Below are positions 1 through 12,821 of a stretch of 64,000 nt of DNA, piece by piece; within the stretch, counting starts at the first letter, position 1; each line of letters begins with the position of its first letter. The notes beneath the pieces are model-generated. The model was not told the origin of the DNA. It did no database searches and was given only the letters and a program-made list of their open reading frames with translations. Source of the DNA: Saccharomycopsis fibuligera x Saccharomycopsis cf. fibuligera (lineage: Eukaryota > Ascomycota > Saccharomycetes > Ascoideales > Saccharomycopsidaceae); the NCBI GenBank assembly GCA_001936135.1, contig CP012810.1, positions 2,170,001 to 2,234,000 on the forward strand, in the 5' to 3' direction. Position numbers and translations under genes: made by a program.

Positions 1-1
1 C

Positions 2-3000
2 GTGCTAGCCATCCGAACCATGGACCCTGCCGCTCTGCTCTCCGCGGCCGGAGCTTCGGTAGCGGAACCGCTTCAGAATCCCGACAATGCGTCCCAGTCC
101 CAGTCCCAGTCCCGGCTTCAGCTTCTTCCCCAGATGGTAACGACAAAACGCCAACCAGCAATATCATTCAACCAGGCAAACATTCAGCAAAACTATAAAA
201 ACGGGATGAGTTCTACTGGTGGCGCTGTTGGTTCCGGTATTCCTGGAATCGCTGGTGCCGATGCTGCAAGTCCCGCTCCTCATCCTGCCCCCACCATCAA
301 TGTTACAGATTCCTACTTTACCTTCAAAAACAACAGCAATAACATCAGTAGCAATAATATGGATAACGATACTAGCAAGAGCGAATTCGACACCACCGTG
401 ACGCCGGCTTTTCAAATGCCCAAACAGTCCAGGCTTCCAAGTTTTCAAATGCCGCCCCAAGATTATCCGGATGAATATTACTACGATACTGAAGATTTGG
501 ATATTTACCGTCTTTTCGTCCAGCCCAAGTACTTGAAGATCAATTCGGGCTCCAAGTTTCGCACGTCGCTTTTCAAACGCCTATTCCTAGCTCAAGAATT
601 GGACACCACCAAGCGGAGTGTTTCAAATATCAAACCAACAATTTCGAACTTGTCGTCTAGTGTCTTCAGTAGCAACACCTCACATTTCGATAATACCAGT
701 ACCGCTCAAAGCTCAACCGCCTCTTCTTCAGCTGCAGCCGCCGACAACAACACAAAGAAAAAGAAAAACGTTGTTGCTAACCGCGATAACGCTATTTGGT
801 GCTTGAAATTCTCCCACGACGGCAAATACCTTGCTGCCGGCGGTAAGGACTCTGTCATTAGAGTATACAAGGTGATCTCCTCGCCTTTGGATAGACTCGA
901 GTACGAACACAACAAGGCCAATGCTGATTTGGCCAGAGTCTCTGTTGGCGGAAGCGGGATAGGAAACGGTAATGGCGGCGCAGATATTGGATCACTTGCT
1001 GACTCCACTAGCGATGCTGGCAGGTCCTACAATAACGAGTTTGACGCTAGTAACGGTTTCGATGGGACTAGCAACTATAACGGTACCAATACTGGCCAGT
1101 CAATGTACCGCAATATCAGTAACGGCGCCACTACCGCCGCTGCTGATAGCGGAACTTTGTATGCTCCATTGTTCCATGATGCTCCTTACAAGGAATTCCA
1201 CGGCCATTCATCAGACATTTTGTCACTTGATTGGTCAAAGAACAATTTTTTGCTATCTTCATCAATGGACAGAACGGTAAGGTTGTGGCACGTGGAACGT
1301 GCTGAATCTTTGCAAGTGTTTAAGCATCTGGATTTTGTCACTTGTGCAATGTTTCACCCCCACGATGACAGATTTTTCATTAGTGGTTCTTTGGATAAAA
1401 AGATCAGATTATGGTCAATTTTGGACGGTGAAGTCTCTTTTCATCAAGAAGTTGCTAGTATGATTACAGCATGCGAGTTTTTCCCCAAGGGTGATTGCAT
1501 TGCCGTTGGCACCATTAATGGGCTCGTGTTTATATTTGAAACCAAAGGATTACACTTGAAGTATCACCTCGATTTGAGAAAAAACTACATCAAAAACTCT
1601 AGTGGCGCTAAAGTTTCCGGCCTACAGGTTTTCGAAATGGAACCAGAGAAAAATGGGTTTATTGATACTAGAATCTTGATCACCACCAACGATTCACGAG
1701 TGCGATTGTATAGTTGTGCCAAGAAAAAACTATTAATGAAATTCAAAGGGTTACAAAATACTTCCTCACAAGCAATGGCAGTTTCATCAAGTGATCATGC
1801 ATTAGTGCTTTCTGCATCCGAAGACCATCTGATATACCTTTGGCATGTTAATGATAAAGAGGTCCTCAACAAGTCCAAAAAGAAGGGGAAAGGTATCAAT
1901 AGTATTTTCAAAAAAGCAGCAGCAGCCACCACGGCTTCTTCTTCTTCTTTTTCTTCTAATGGCGGCAGTAACAATGGCAGTAATTCCAAACGATCAAGAG
2001 TAAAATTGGGCGATGATGATTTACCAGAGAATATCAAGAATGCTAATTATCACTCATTTCATGCGCACCATTCTGCCGTCACTAGCGCAATTTTTGTTCC
2101 CAACAGAGCAAAAAAATTATTGTACTTGTCAAATGATCCGGTGTATGATTTGAACCGCACATTTGGTGAAATTCTTGAACATTCAAGCGAGCAAGAAAAG
2201 CAAGAAGGCTTGAAAAACGTTAACAATTTATTGAAACGGGTGCTCTCCAACAGTAGTTTGTCTTCAAATTCGTCACAAGAAGATTTAGGACGACTGCACA
2301 CATCGCCTTCTTCAACAGCAACTGATTTCAACACCGAAAACGCCACTTCGTTCCTTAACAGTGGTAGCAATAACTCAGATAAACATTTCAATTTGCTAAG
2401 GTCATTGAAAAATAAAAACGAAGTAGATTTGATGATTTCATTGCTTGATCCCTTGGCTTTCCAAATTGTCGTATCAGCTGACGAATCCGGTAAAATCAGA
2501 ATATTCAGAATTGATTCAGCATACCAAATTAGAAAAATTATTCAAGAAGAATTAATTCCTAATGCTAACAACAGCAGCAATGGCAAGAAATCGCATCATC
2601 ATCATAATGATAGCCATGTTTCTAAATTGAACTTGGACCCTTTTTTCAAAAAACTCAGCAACCATGAACACTACCTCGTTAGCCAAAGACTCAACACCTT
2701 AACGCTTGATGAAAACGGTATGATTACAAACACTGCTAAGCCATTACGTAATAAACATCTTTATCATCACCCATTACCATTACTGCGGCTCAAACGAAAA
2801 AACACCACTTCTACCACTGGAAGAAAATACACTCTCGGCAGTAATAATGGTGGACCATTTACTCCAACCACTGACTTGCCATCACCGGGGGCCACTGGAG
2901 CCTATAGATTTGGTGGGGTTAATTTATCTGCGCAAAATAGCCCTTTTGGTTCACCAATGAAGGCAACAACCGGTGATTTGACGGTGCCAGTGGAAGATGA

Positions 3001-3194
3001 ACGACGGTTTCCAACTTTAAGTGGCAGTGTTAGTGCCTTGAATTTGCAAAATTTACAGAACAATAGCAATCACAATAATCAAAATAATAATTATACTAAT
3101 AATTATACTAATAATTACAATTACAACGGCCATCATAATAACCATAATAATAGCTATTTTGACGGCACCACCCTGTCAACTGGTACTCTCAGCT

Positions 3195-3227
<33 letters not shown>

Positions 3228-3763
3228 GCAACACCAATAATAGCCATCTTAGAGTCACACAGAATAATAATAACAGCCATAGCATGAACAACGTTAGCAC
3301 TGGCTCCAGCAAAACTCTTAAAGATCTAATAGTGGATCAAAATGATGCTATTCATTCTGATCTTAAGCAAGATGCTCTTAACATGGTGGCTGCTACCGGT
3401 GCCCCACCATCAGCACAGCTGCCTTTGGAGGGCACCAGCCAAGCAGCTGGTTCTTTAGGATCAAAAAAAAATTCAAGAAAGACTGCGTCGTTTTACACCT
3501 TAAGCAACGGCAGTGCATCCTTGAGTTCATTACTTCGTGGCAGGTCTGAACTGGCTAGTAGTGCTGCAGTTGGCGGCGCAGAAGGAAGTCATGCTAAAAA
3601 TGGTAGTAATGAGACTAATGGTGGTAATGGTAATACCTATAATGGCAGACATGCTTGTGAAGTTTGCCAAGGGACAAAATTCTGCGCTAAAAAGGTGCAG
3701 TATAAGAATGGGTCTATGGTAGCTAAAATTTGCCAGGATTGCGGTAATCAAGTCAATGCTTAG
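2..3763 (+). CDS. DGR2: WD40-repeat protein, Dgr2/Laf1 (YKL121W/YMR102C) family, open at left edge
   Basis: The reading frame is open to the window edge. The first visible ATG is at 20, so the protein is at least 1,247 aa and may start further upstream. A low-complexity N-terminus is followed by WD40 blades: one near residues 260-290, then a Gly/Asn-rich insert, then blades from about 397 (EFHGHSSDILSLDWS, DRTVRLW, DFVTCAMFHPHDDRFFISG, KKIRLWSI) and a late blade near 820-840. The DDRFFISGSLD blade is typical of the WDR44/Dgr2/Laf1 group. In S. cerevisiae these proteins associate with LAM/Ltc sterol-transfer proteins at membrane contact sites; that role is by homology only. The C-terminus has long Asn runs (about 1020-1100). 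It ends in paired cysteine motifs (CEVC, residue about 1217; CQDC near the end) that look like a small zinc-binding knuckle. Its 3' end faces ECM29. Which of the two paralogue names applies cannot be decided here. Confidence 0.8.
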
Positions 3764-3955
3764 CCTATTGTTCGATGTATTGAAAACTTTCCTGCAAAAT
3801 GATTGCTCCTCTCGTGAACAATGGTCAGCCTTCAGCCAATAGTCTCAAGTCTTTTCATTATTATTTATTTTCAAGTTGTTTTTTCGTTACTTGTTTTTCT
3901 AATGCTCATATCGTCATCTCGTAACTTTTATTTAGTTTAAACTGCATTCATTTAC

Positions 3956-3991
<36 letters not shown>

Positions 3992-4732
3992 TTTTTTTCG
4001 TTTTTTTTTTCTCATTCACTTTCGTTACCGGCCTTAATCAGGTTCAATAACACTTTCATTTTTGCATTTTTACTTTTTTTTTTTAAACTTGTTGATACTT
4101 CTTACTGCTCCGAATTTTTAGTGGTTTCTGATATTGCAAATTCAGCTTCCGTTACACAACCACAAGTACATCTACATAGCTTTCATGGCGATAGGCACAG
4201 ATAATAATTTTTCTGTTTCACAGTAACATTTTGTGTTGATAGTGGTAGTGCTAGAGCTTGTCATTTAGATGTTTATATTATAGTTCATTTTATTACAGTT
4301 CGTAATAAGCTCCCCAGCCTTTCATTCATTAGTTCAATCCTCAATGTAAAGTTCAAGAAAAACATCCAAATAAAAACATTTCAACTAATTTTTTATAAAC
4401 TTGCAGACATGCTTCCCGCATGCATGTTGAGCTGAATTACTTGATCAATAAAATCTTACGCCACCCTCAGAAATTTGTACACATCTATGCACCAGACAGA
4501 TATAAACCCAAACACCAAACACCAAACACCAAATTTGCGTGACATGCTAACATTATAACTCTTGTTACTAATAGGTCTGTATAATTTCTGCCCCATCGCT
4601 ACAAGCCAGTATCTTTGAGCTCATTTGGAGCTCGTTGCAAGCCAAAAACAGATGAACTACCTCTTTTCAAGTTACTTATATATAAAAAGGTCAAGTGAGC
4701 TCCTTTTATCGTTTATTTGCTTACTTATTTAA
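3764..4732. other. Convergent intergenic region, WD40 gene / ECM29
   Basis: This 969-bp region holds both 3' ends. It contains a run of 31 T at 3960-3990, further T-rich stretches to about 4085, and a short 7-bp tandem repeat (unit AAACACC) around 4508-4533. I see no convincing small gene, tRNA or snoRNA. The open frames here are short and T-rich or antisense. Confidence 0.6.
3960..3990. repeat. Poly(dT) tract, 31 nt
   Basis: An uninterrupted run of T follows the stop codon of the WD40 gene by about 200 bp. Such tracts exclude nucleosomes and are common in yeast intergenes. This one lies between convergent genes. Confidence 0.95.
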
Positions 4733-5338
4733 CTATTTTCCCTCTCTTAATACTTTTTCAATGCGTACTTTCACAATGTTTGACGCATCTTTATCGTAGG
4801 CGCTCTTCAAGTCTTGCAGAATTTTCTCTCTCAAATGGTTGGCGTTTTCGGCTTCGTTGCCGGTATTGCCGTATTTCGACAATACCAAAAGTAAAACAGA
4901 AATGGCGCTTGCTGCTTGCACCCTGACATTTTCAATATCTGGGTCCTCCAAACAGCGTGTTTTCAAAGTTGTATAGAGTGTCGACAACCATTCAACTGGA
5001 ACAGTTTGAGCATTTGTATTACCGTTGTCGTTGTAACATTTGGCAATCCTCTCGAGCACTGTAGCCGAGCTTTGAGACACTGCGAGTTTTGATCGCCACG
5101 TAGGAATAACGTGTGCTGATTGGAAGAAATATGGGACCGCTTCAGTGAATATGTACTTGGCCATCTCCAACGGAAGTGCCTTTGAGTCTTTATGGTTACT
5201 GCTGTCGGTGATTGGTTCGATGGCAAAACTGGTAGCAAGGGTGGCTAAAAAGTCAATGTTGGTGGTTTCTCTTTCATAATTCACTGCTGAAGATTTAGAA
5301 TATTGCTTATCGGTTTTTATTTTCTTAGCAGCACTTTT

Positions 5339-5375
<37 letters not shown>

Positions 5376-8300
5376 GAACTATCTGACTGTTCATAGAAGC
5401 TATCTTGCAAAAATGGTTTGATTATTTGTATCTCCTCATCATAAAGTTTACTATTAGGGAAAACTTCCGCAAACAATCCTAATGATTTGATTGATTCCTT
5501 TTGGTATTGCTTATTGCGTCTTTTAGCTTCCACTAAAACAACTTTTTCAACTCTATGGTACAATTCATAGTCATTTTCAATTGCTTTGTTTTTGAAATTT
5601 TTTGTAAAAGTTACAAGAGCATTAAGCACCACCTCTTTACCATTCCATGATCTGCCTTTACAAGCCTCGAGCAAAATACCGAATAGCCTTTCTACCATAT
5701 CATTATTTAAGCCCGCAATGTTTTGATCTGCTGAATTAACATTACTAGAGCTCATCAAAGTGCAAGCATTGGCAATAGCCTTAGCACACACTTGTCTTAT
5801 AGAATATTGCTGTGATTGTAACTGCTCAGTAACAATATTGCAAATCTCATCAATGTATAACTTAACCGCTGATTTACCACCGGTGTTTTCAATCCACACT
5901 GACTTGAATTTATCAGCAACACTGGAGGATTCATCATTTTGACAAACAAATGCCAACGGTAAGAAGAAACTAGCAATTGTGCTGAACTTGTCAGTGGAAA
6001 ATTTGGCAACAGCTTCGCAGCCAACGCCAGCAATTTTTCTGTCTTGTTCATTTCTATAATTGAAGTACAAATCTTTGAGAAAATTCCCATACTTGACAAT
6101 AGCATTGATTTTGCAAACACGGCACAAATATCCGGCAGCATTAGCATAAGCAATAGCAACAGTTTCATTTCTATCATTCAATTGAGCAATACACGTTTTC
6201 AACAAACTAGCACCATAGGACTCATTAAGCAAAAACAAATGTTTGACAACAAGGGTGACTAAAACTTTACTTGCAGCGACTTTAGAAGGAAGTCCTACCG
6301 ACTTCTTAATCGCAGAATTCAACTTTGGCACAAGCGCTTTCATAAGATCATCGTCAGCTAGATCCAACATCCTTTCTACTGCTTCCATCATCGGAGAATG
6401 GCCAACACTAGTCAATCTTTTAGCATCAATATCAGAAGATTTGAGGTTATATTTATCAGCATTCAAGGCCAAATAATTGACTATTTGTGGCTCAAGGGTA
6501 GACATCAATGAAAGAAGTTCCTCAATAAGACCAGGGATAAAAGGTTTCAATGCGTTGCCTGCCTTCATACAGAGTTTCAATATAATTGACAATGAGTAGC
6601 TTCGAACTTCTTCTACCCCGCTCAAAATACCTTTAGTCCCCACTAAGAATGGAATTAAGTTGTTTAATATTTTGCCGTAATTTTTGGCAGTAGCTCCATT
6701 ATTTGCATTTTCAAGTGATCTAATTAAATTATTAGCTAAAAATTTGGTCAATTTTGTGCCTGAATCACGCACAGAATCTTTAATATCATCCATTGATCTG
6801 AATGCTAAAGTCCAAATTTCTTCTAATTTGTCTTCGTACATTTCAATTTTCAAAACTTGCAACAAATCGATCAATGCTATTGTGGCAGCTTGACGAACTC
6901 TCCATTCTCTGTTACTTATACTTGTGAGCAATTCTTGAAGAATAATGTTATGATTAAGCTCTATAATTTTAGAACTATTTGGTACCAAAACATTCCAGAT
7001 GTCACTCATAGACCTCGAAACATTCTCATTTGGATCAAATTTGTATCTGTAAAGTTTGACAATTAAGTTTTTGGTTAATGTATCATTGGACTGAAGAAGT
7101 TGTTCCAAATTAGATTTAGACATAATGTTACCCAAGCCAAAAGCAATACCTTTCCTCGAAGCCCATAATGCTGAACTTTTGGTCAATGACATAAACTTGT
7201 AAACTAAACTTGGATCACCCACCTCCGAGGCCAAACTAAGAATATCTTTATAAGTGGAAATAGAACCATCAGGGGTGTTGAGAATACCAGGTTCAAATAA
7301 TTCAGTTTCTTCACTAATTGTGCCTGCTGTGAGATTTGTAGCACTAGTTGAGCTAGTAAAAGATTTGATTAATCCTTTAACTAAAGTTTCTTTCAAATCA
7401 GAATCGCCCATTTCATAAATCAAACTCAACCCAGTAGACGCAGATTCTTGAATCAAATCATCATTTTCGGCCAAGTAACGCATAAAGGCAACATGAATCT
7501 CCTTAGATTTACTGTATACGGGTTCAAGATGGCCACAATATTTCACCAAAGATAATAGCCAAATACAAGCGGCTTTGCGCAATGAAGGCTTAGTATTAGC
7601 ACAGCTTTTCAATACCATTGCAACAATCATTTCCAAACTTTGTGTCAGCTTTGGTAACACTAACTGTTTGATAGCATCAATGTTATACCCTTGAACGTCT
7701 AAAGTCTTTGTCAATACTTTAGAGTTCCATCCACTGGCTAGGATGGTCAAGGCTTCACCACTGGCAAATAAAAATTCACTTTGTTTAAATGTATGAGTGT
7801 CATATAAGGCTTGTAAGTATTCACATTTTTCTGTCTTATTATCTTCTCTCACAGGTTGAGAGGGTGGACAAACTAGCGATAAGTACGCCCAAGTTAAAGA
7901 GGATTTTTCATCAGATTTTTTCATTCTTATTTTGACGAGTTCCTTCACGTTTGACAATTTCTCTTGAGCATTGGTGGAAATATTGTTAGCATTCAAAGCA
8001 CCATACTTGGAAAGTTCATTCAAGCCATCCAATAAGATTTGGAAATGCTTCCAGTTTTTGGATTCGTAACTGCTTTTGAAAAGCAATTTATAATTAGACA
8101 ATAACTCGTCAAAGAAAGAGTCAATGTTAACGATATCGGATAACCTTTTGGTAACATTTAGACGACCAATTAAGTGACCAATAATGTCTAACCTGGCAAT
8201 AACAAAGTCGGCGTCCACAGAGATAGTACTGTTTGTCAAGTGAAGCTGTAATGATTTAGTAAAATGAGCTATTGGTGTCAGTAATCTAATCACAATATTC

Positions 8301-10888
8301 TTCAACATTTCAGTATCCAACGAGCCGTTGGACAATATAATGCCAATAGACTTTGACAATATTGAAATAGTTTCATCTTGAACAAGTCGAGCGTAGAAAG
8401 TCTTGTTATACTTGATACTAGAATCTGTGACTTCAATATTAATCAAGGATAACAAATTTTCAATTAATGGCTTGTTTGCAATTTTATTGATGGTATTAGC
8501 ATTTGTCAAAGATACAATGGAATTGAAAATAGGCCCAAGCAGATAAATGTTTTTGTATACCAAATTGAAACTTTGTAAATCGTTTTTTAAAGTTTTATTT
8601 TGATGCGAAATGCTATTGAAAGATAAGTATTCGTTGACAATCAGCTTCAAATAAAAAGTGAGAAGATCTTTGCTTTCACCATTAGCTGCATCTGTTTTCT
8701 TCAAGAATATAGTCACTAAACCTTTCACTTTTTCATCTAATTCCAACGCCTTTTCGACTCTGAAATCCCAATCTTCATCAACAACAATAACAGTACTCTG
8801 ACCTTTCACACTTTCCATAACAAGTATTTTAAGCAAGTACTTGAAAGTATCAGCAAGCACAGCTGGCAATAACGAACTGTGAGGGTACTTGTTATAAAAT
8901 TCAACTTCCTGCTGCAATTGTTTTACCAATTCTGTAAAACTTGGGAAGACTAATTTGTTAACACTGTTCAAACCAAGCAATTCCTTAGTGGTTTTGAGAA
9001 CACTTGTAGCATCTTTTGAACAATTTTTGCTATCACTATCCGTTTCGTTCAATTTATAAAATGTTTTCTCTGGAATATCTAATGAAGATTTATAGAGATT
9101 AAACCAATATGGATTTAAACCTTTACTACTAGCTTCCACCACATCATACCTGTTTGAGTATAGAGAACCATAAATGTTCAAAAAACGAGCTTCAACATCA
9201 TTGTATTCGAAAAGGGCATTGGTAAACTTGAGTGCTAAGTATCGACAAGAAGAAACAGCAGACAGTATTTCTGGCTTAGTATCTATTGTGTTCTGCATTT
9301 CAACATCACCATCAGCATCGGTATCATTAATGTCACGCCCAAGAAAGTTTTTGAAGAAAATTTTCAATGAAGCTGCAACTTTTTTTTTCTTGTCAGAGTC
9401 TGGTTCAATGTGGAAAAATCTGGAGAAATTACTAATTAATTTAGCTAAAGCATCTTGCACTACTGATACGTTATCATGTAATTCACCTTTAACGGAGTTG
9501 AAAAAAAACTTCAAATAAGTCAATTCATCATCAAGCAACAACTTTGGCTCATTTCTGATCAAGTCAGCAAGCGCTTCATATTGCAATCTTCTATTTTCCA
9601 ATACTGAGTTAACTTTCATAGTTGGAATATTAGAAAGCTGAAGCTTTGGCCAGCCTTCATTTTGAATATTTTGTAATATAGTGGAAGCCATTTCAGTGTT
9701 AAAATTTTTCACATCTTGCAGATATCCAATAGATTTATTATTTCTGGAAGAACTGTACTTGGCAAACAAAAGCGCACTTTTTTTCAATTTCGGCAATGAT
9801 GAGTTAAACCCAATTTTTGAAATCTGAGCAAGCTTTTCTCCTCCATAATCAAAAATTTTTGTACTTTTCATGAAAATTTTTGTCAAAAGAGTCTCTTGTA
9901 TTTGTGGTGGGACAGATTTCCTTTGATCATTACCCAAATAATATTGCAAAGCTGCTTCAATAAGGACCGGATTATTGAAAATAGCATCGGAAAGATCAAT
10001 TTTTCTAAGCATATTGGAAGCAATATCCTTGATAGCAGAATTAGTGTCAACAGTGGCAAAAAACAAAATAAGCAAGAAATGTGAATTTTTGCTAACTGCG
10101 TCGTTAGCAATATCTAACAAGCTCAAAAATAACAAAAGCTTTATTTTGAGCTCGTTGAGATTATTGTAGTTGAATGAAACACCGGCATCATATGTTAGAA
10201 GCTTTACTTCGTTGTTAGATAAGCCCGGGCAGTGATAAAACTCGGGTATTTTTCCGCTTGTAGAGCTGTTAGGCAACAACAAAAAGATGTTTTCAGTTTT
10301 GCTAAATATAGTGTCAAGACCCTTTTTGTTTTTATTTATATTGAGGAACAGCGTGGTAAATTCATCGGGTGACTTGTAGATTTTGGAGAATTCGATACTA
10401 AACTGCTTGAGTGACTTTTCGTTGAACTTGGCAACTAGTTTGCAAAAAATGTTGAACGCTCTTGCAAGAATGGCTGGGCCTTCTGTAGTAGAGATTTTCA
10501 GCTGTTCTTCAATGCAGTTTAAAACCAATGGCAAGTAATTTACAATGGCGGTTAAATCATTTTCTCTTTCCAAGCCTTTTGAGACAAATAAGTATGAATA
10601 AAGTTTCACATTACCAGCATTCTGGTTAGTGCCTTCAGGGACTGATGGGCTTTTTGCCTGTTGCAATAGTTTCTGAATTGGAAGTTTGACATCAGGAGAA
10701 GAGCCAATTCTTGTCATTAAATGACCAACAAACTTCAAGATCTTGGATCTGACCTGGTTGTGTGGAGATGCAAGCTTCAATAAAAGTGGGGCAAGAAACG
10801 TGTTCAAGCTCTGCTGGAACTTCTCATCGCTACTGGAGAGCGTGATTCTAAGCTCAACTTTATCAATGAGCTGAAGCTCGGCCTCCAT
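4733..10888 (-). CDS. ECM29: Ecm29, proteasome-associated HEAT-repeat protein
   Basis: This 2,051-aa protein is built almost entirely of HEAT/armadillo-like helices. The N-terminus (ELQLIDKVELRITLSSSDEK, then a stretch with LLLKLASPHNQVRSKIL) is the characteristic Ecm29 opening, and the start ATG at 10888 fits it exactly. Ecm29 tethers the 20S core to the 19S regulatory particle and inspects proteasomes that are faulty or assembling. The family is usually about 1,870 aa. Part of the extra length is an acidic insert with a run of about 13 Asp near residue 1837, followed by a basic patch (KKIKTDK) that resembles a nuclear localisation signal; this role is inference. No intron is visible. A PACE-like Rpn4 site lies about 110 bp upstream of the start. 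The gene lies downstream of OAC1 on the same strand. Confidence 0.93.
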
Positions 10889-11249
10889 TATTACGTCTAT
10901 TGATTGATATCTTTTGATGATTCCGGTGTATTCCAGTGGAAGAAGAAAAACCCAGCTAGTAGTGATTCAATGCGTTAATATGTTTATTTTCAGCGGCAAG
11001 TGGCAAAGTGGCGTTGTACCGGGGCCGTGGACGCTGTACACCCAAGAAACGTCGGAGTTTCTGGATCTAAACGAGTTAATTTGATGAAGTTAAGAATAAT
11101 TAGTCCTAGAAAGTCAGCTACAAGGATACCCAAGGGAGAGCATAAATCCGACTATAATTGATTATATCTGATATACAAGGAAGAAAGAAAAAGAGCAAAC
11201 GTCTGTTAATCTATCAATCTATTAGGAATATATTCACTAAACAGTGTCA
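10889..11249 (-). promoter_or_regulatory. ECM29 upstream region
   Basis: This 361-bp region lies between the OAC1 stop and the ECM29 start, both on the minus strand. It has a GC-richer patch around 10990-11060 that holds the PACE-like element listed separately. The rest is AT-rich and will include the OAC1 3' UTR. I see no gene. Confidence 0.6.
10999..11007 (+). promoter_or_regulatory. PACE-like Rpn4 site (AGTGGCAAA)
   Basis: The sequence matches 8 of 9 bases of the proteasome-associated control element GGTGGCAAA, which Rpn4 binds upstream of nearly all proteasome genes in S. cerevisiae. It lies about 110 bp upstream of the ECM29 start codon, a normal distance. The element works in either orientation. 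The match is seen; function is inferred. Confidence 0.45.
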
Positions 11250-12306
11250 TTACTGAAAAACTCTGGCTGATGACTTCCAACCTTCATAGCGACGGTTCCA
11301 TCTATTGACCCACTTCATTGTGGTCTCCATAAACGTAAGCATCAAAATGGTATGAGGTCCCAACCTCAACAATGCCGGACTCAACCCTTTGAAGAAGGCG
11401 CCGGTTCCCTCGGCCTTAAAGGTCTTGATAAAGCAGTCTATAGGCCCACTGTACAAATTACCTCTTTGGTTGTAAACTCTGGTAAGCACCACGTCGAAGG
11501 GATTCATCACTATTCCTACACCAATACCAGTAATACAGGAGGCAGTCAAATGCAAAGGCGTACCTTCTTCCATGAGATCGTACTTTTTGAGTGAAGATTT
11601 GGTGTAGTTGTAAAGCGGTAGTTGAATACTGGACCCAGCAGAGGTTCTGATGATGGCTGCGTCACAACCACGGAACAAACCTTTGACACCACCTTCATTC
11701 TTGTAGATGGAAATGAGCCCTTCGATAAAATTGTTGTAGTGAGTTTGCTGCCCTACTTTGATGGCAGCTCCAGCAGAGTACGATTGCATTCTGGTCTTCA
11801 CCAAGTATAATGGAGAGATTACCGCGGCACCAAGACCGCCAGTGACAGTTCCCGAGAACAAGTTAATTGCAGGGTTCTGATACAAATCAGCATCTTCATT
11901 CGGATGGAAAAATTTGTTCAACGAGGTTCTTACTGGATCATAAAGGCCCAATCTGCAACCGTTGAGCCCAATCTGGTAGAAATATGCGCAAATCAACCCT
12001 TTTTGCAAGCCTCGAATGCCTTCATGCTTGCCTATGGTGAAGAGCGCCTGGAATGGGTTGCTGTAGTGTTTTACCTTTACATCTTTGGCCTTGACTAATT
12101 CGCCTTGAAGCTGCATTCGTGTCTTGACGATTTCAATAGGGTTGGTTATGTTGACTGCCCCACAAGCAGCAAGAGATCCTGTGCTGGTGTTAGCTCATGT
12201 CAGAATATTAATGTACTAAATCATTCAGAGTACAAAACATACCAGCCAAAAACCCAAGAAAAGGGTCGTTATTGTAGGAATCGTTGAGTTCTGGTTTATC
12301 CGCCAT
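11250..12306 (-). CDS. OAC1: Oac1, mitochondrial oxaloacetate/sulfate carrier (spliced)
   Basis: Two exons, 12306-12243 (64 nt) and 12178-11250, flank a 64-nt intron (12242-12179). The intron has a GTATGT donor, a GCTAAC branch site and a CACAG acceptor. The joined protein is 330 aa, close to the roughly 324 aa of S. cerevisiae Oac1. The first-exon start gives MADKPELNDSY followed by helix 1. Splicing restores the first carrier signature, PIEIVK, at residues 35-40. The second repeat has PLYLVKTRMQ, and the third has PFDVVLTR, whose Leu in place of the usual basic residue is shared with yeast Oac1. The segment GLQKGLICAYFYQIGLNGCR is diagnostic. This six-helix inner-membrane carrier moves oxaloacetate, sulfate and isopropylmalate, linking mitochondria to leucine synthesis. 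It is divergent from RIA1. Confidence 0.95.
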
Positions 12307-12821
12307 GGTGCTTGTCTCTGGGGGGCCTGGAGTGCTTGTCGAGGAAGCCGATTCTCAGTTAGGCTGGCTGGAATTCAGTTCAGTTGACTTAAAACTTAAA
12401 GTGAATCATCGCAGCAATTAATGGAAGCGTCGCCGAGAAGGGGCGGAGGATAATAAAGAAATAGAAAGAGAGAAAGAGAGAGAAAGCGCGCCCATCCTGG
12501 CGATATAACGCTACAACATCTACACATCGCTGCCATTCAGTATTAAATAGTCTGCTGAGATTCTCGATTCTCGGCAATAAACTACAATAATAATCACCAG
12601 AATAAAGTCCAAAGCGTATATTGCTTGGCCTGTATTAGTTATCACGGTTGCGAGCTCTGCGACACAACACAGTTTCATCAATTTCGATTTCCATCTCATC
12701 GCTGCTCCAAAAGTACAAAGTAGAAAAAAAAAATAAAATAAAATAAAAATAAAAAATTCACTCTCAAATCCATCTCATCATCTAATCACCGCCTCCCAGC
12801 TAAACTATCTAACACAGCAAA
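12307..12821. promoter_or_regulatory. Divergent promoter, OAC1 / RIA1
   Basis: This 515-bp shared upstream region contains a purine tract (GA repeats, about 12461-12485) and an A-rich stretch with AAAAT units at 12724-12760, just before the RIA1 leader. I looked for a canonical Leu3 site (CCGGNNCCGG), which controls OAC1 in S. cerevisiae, and found none here. Confidence 0.6.

Noticed and set aside
11019-11028. CCGGGGCCGT, one base from a Leu3 site
   Set aside because: It lies upstream of ECM29 and downstream of OAC1, the expected Leu3 target, so position argues against function.
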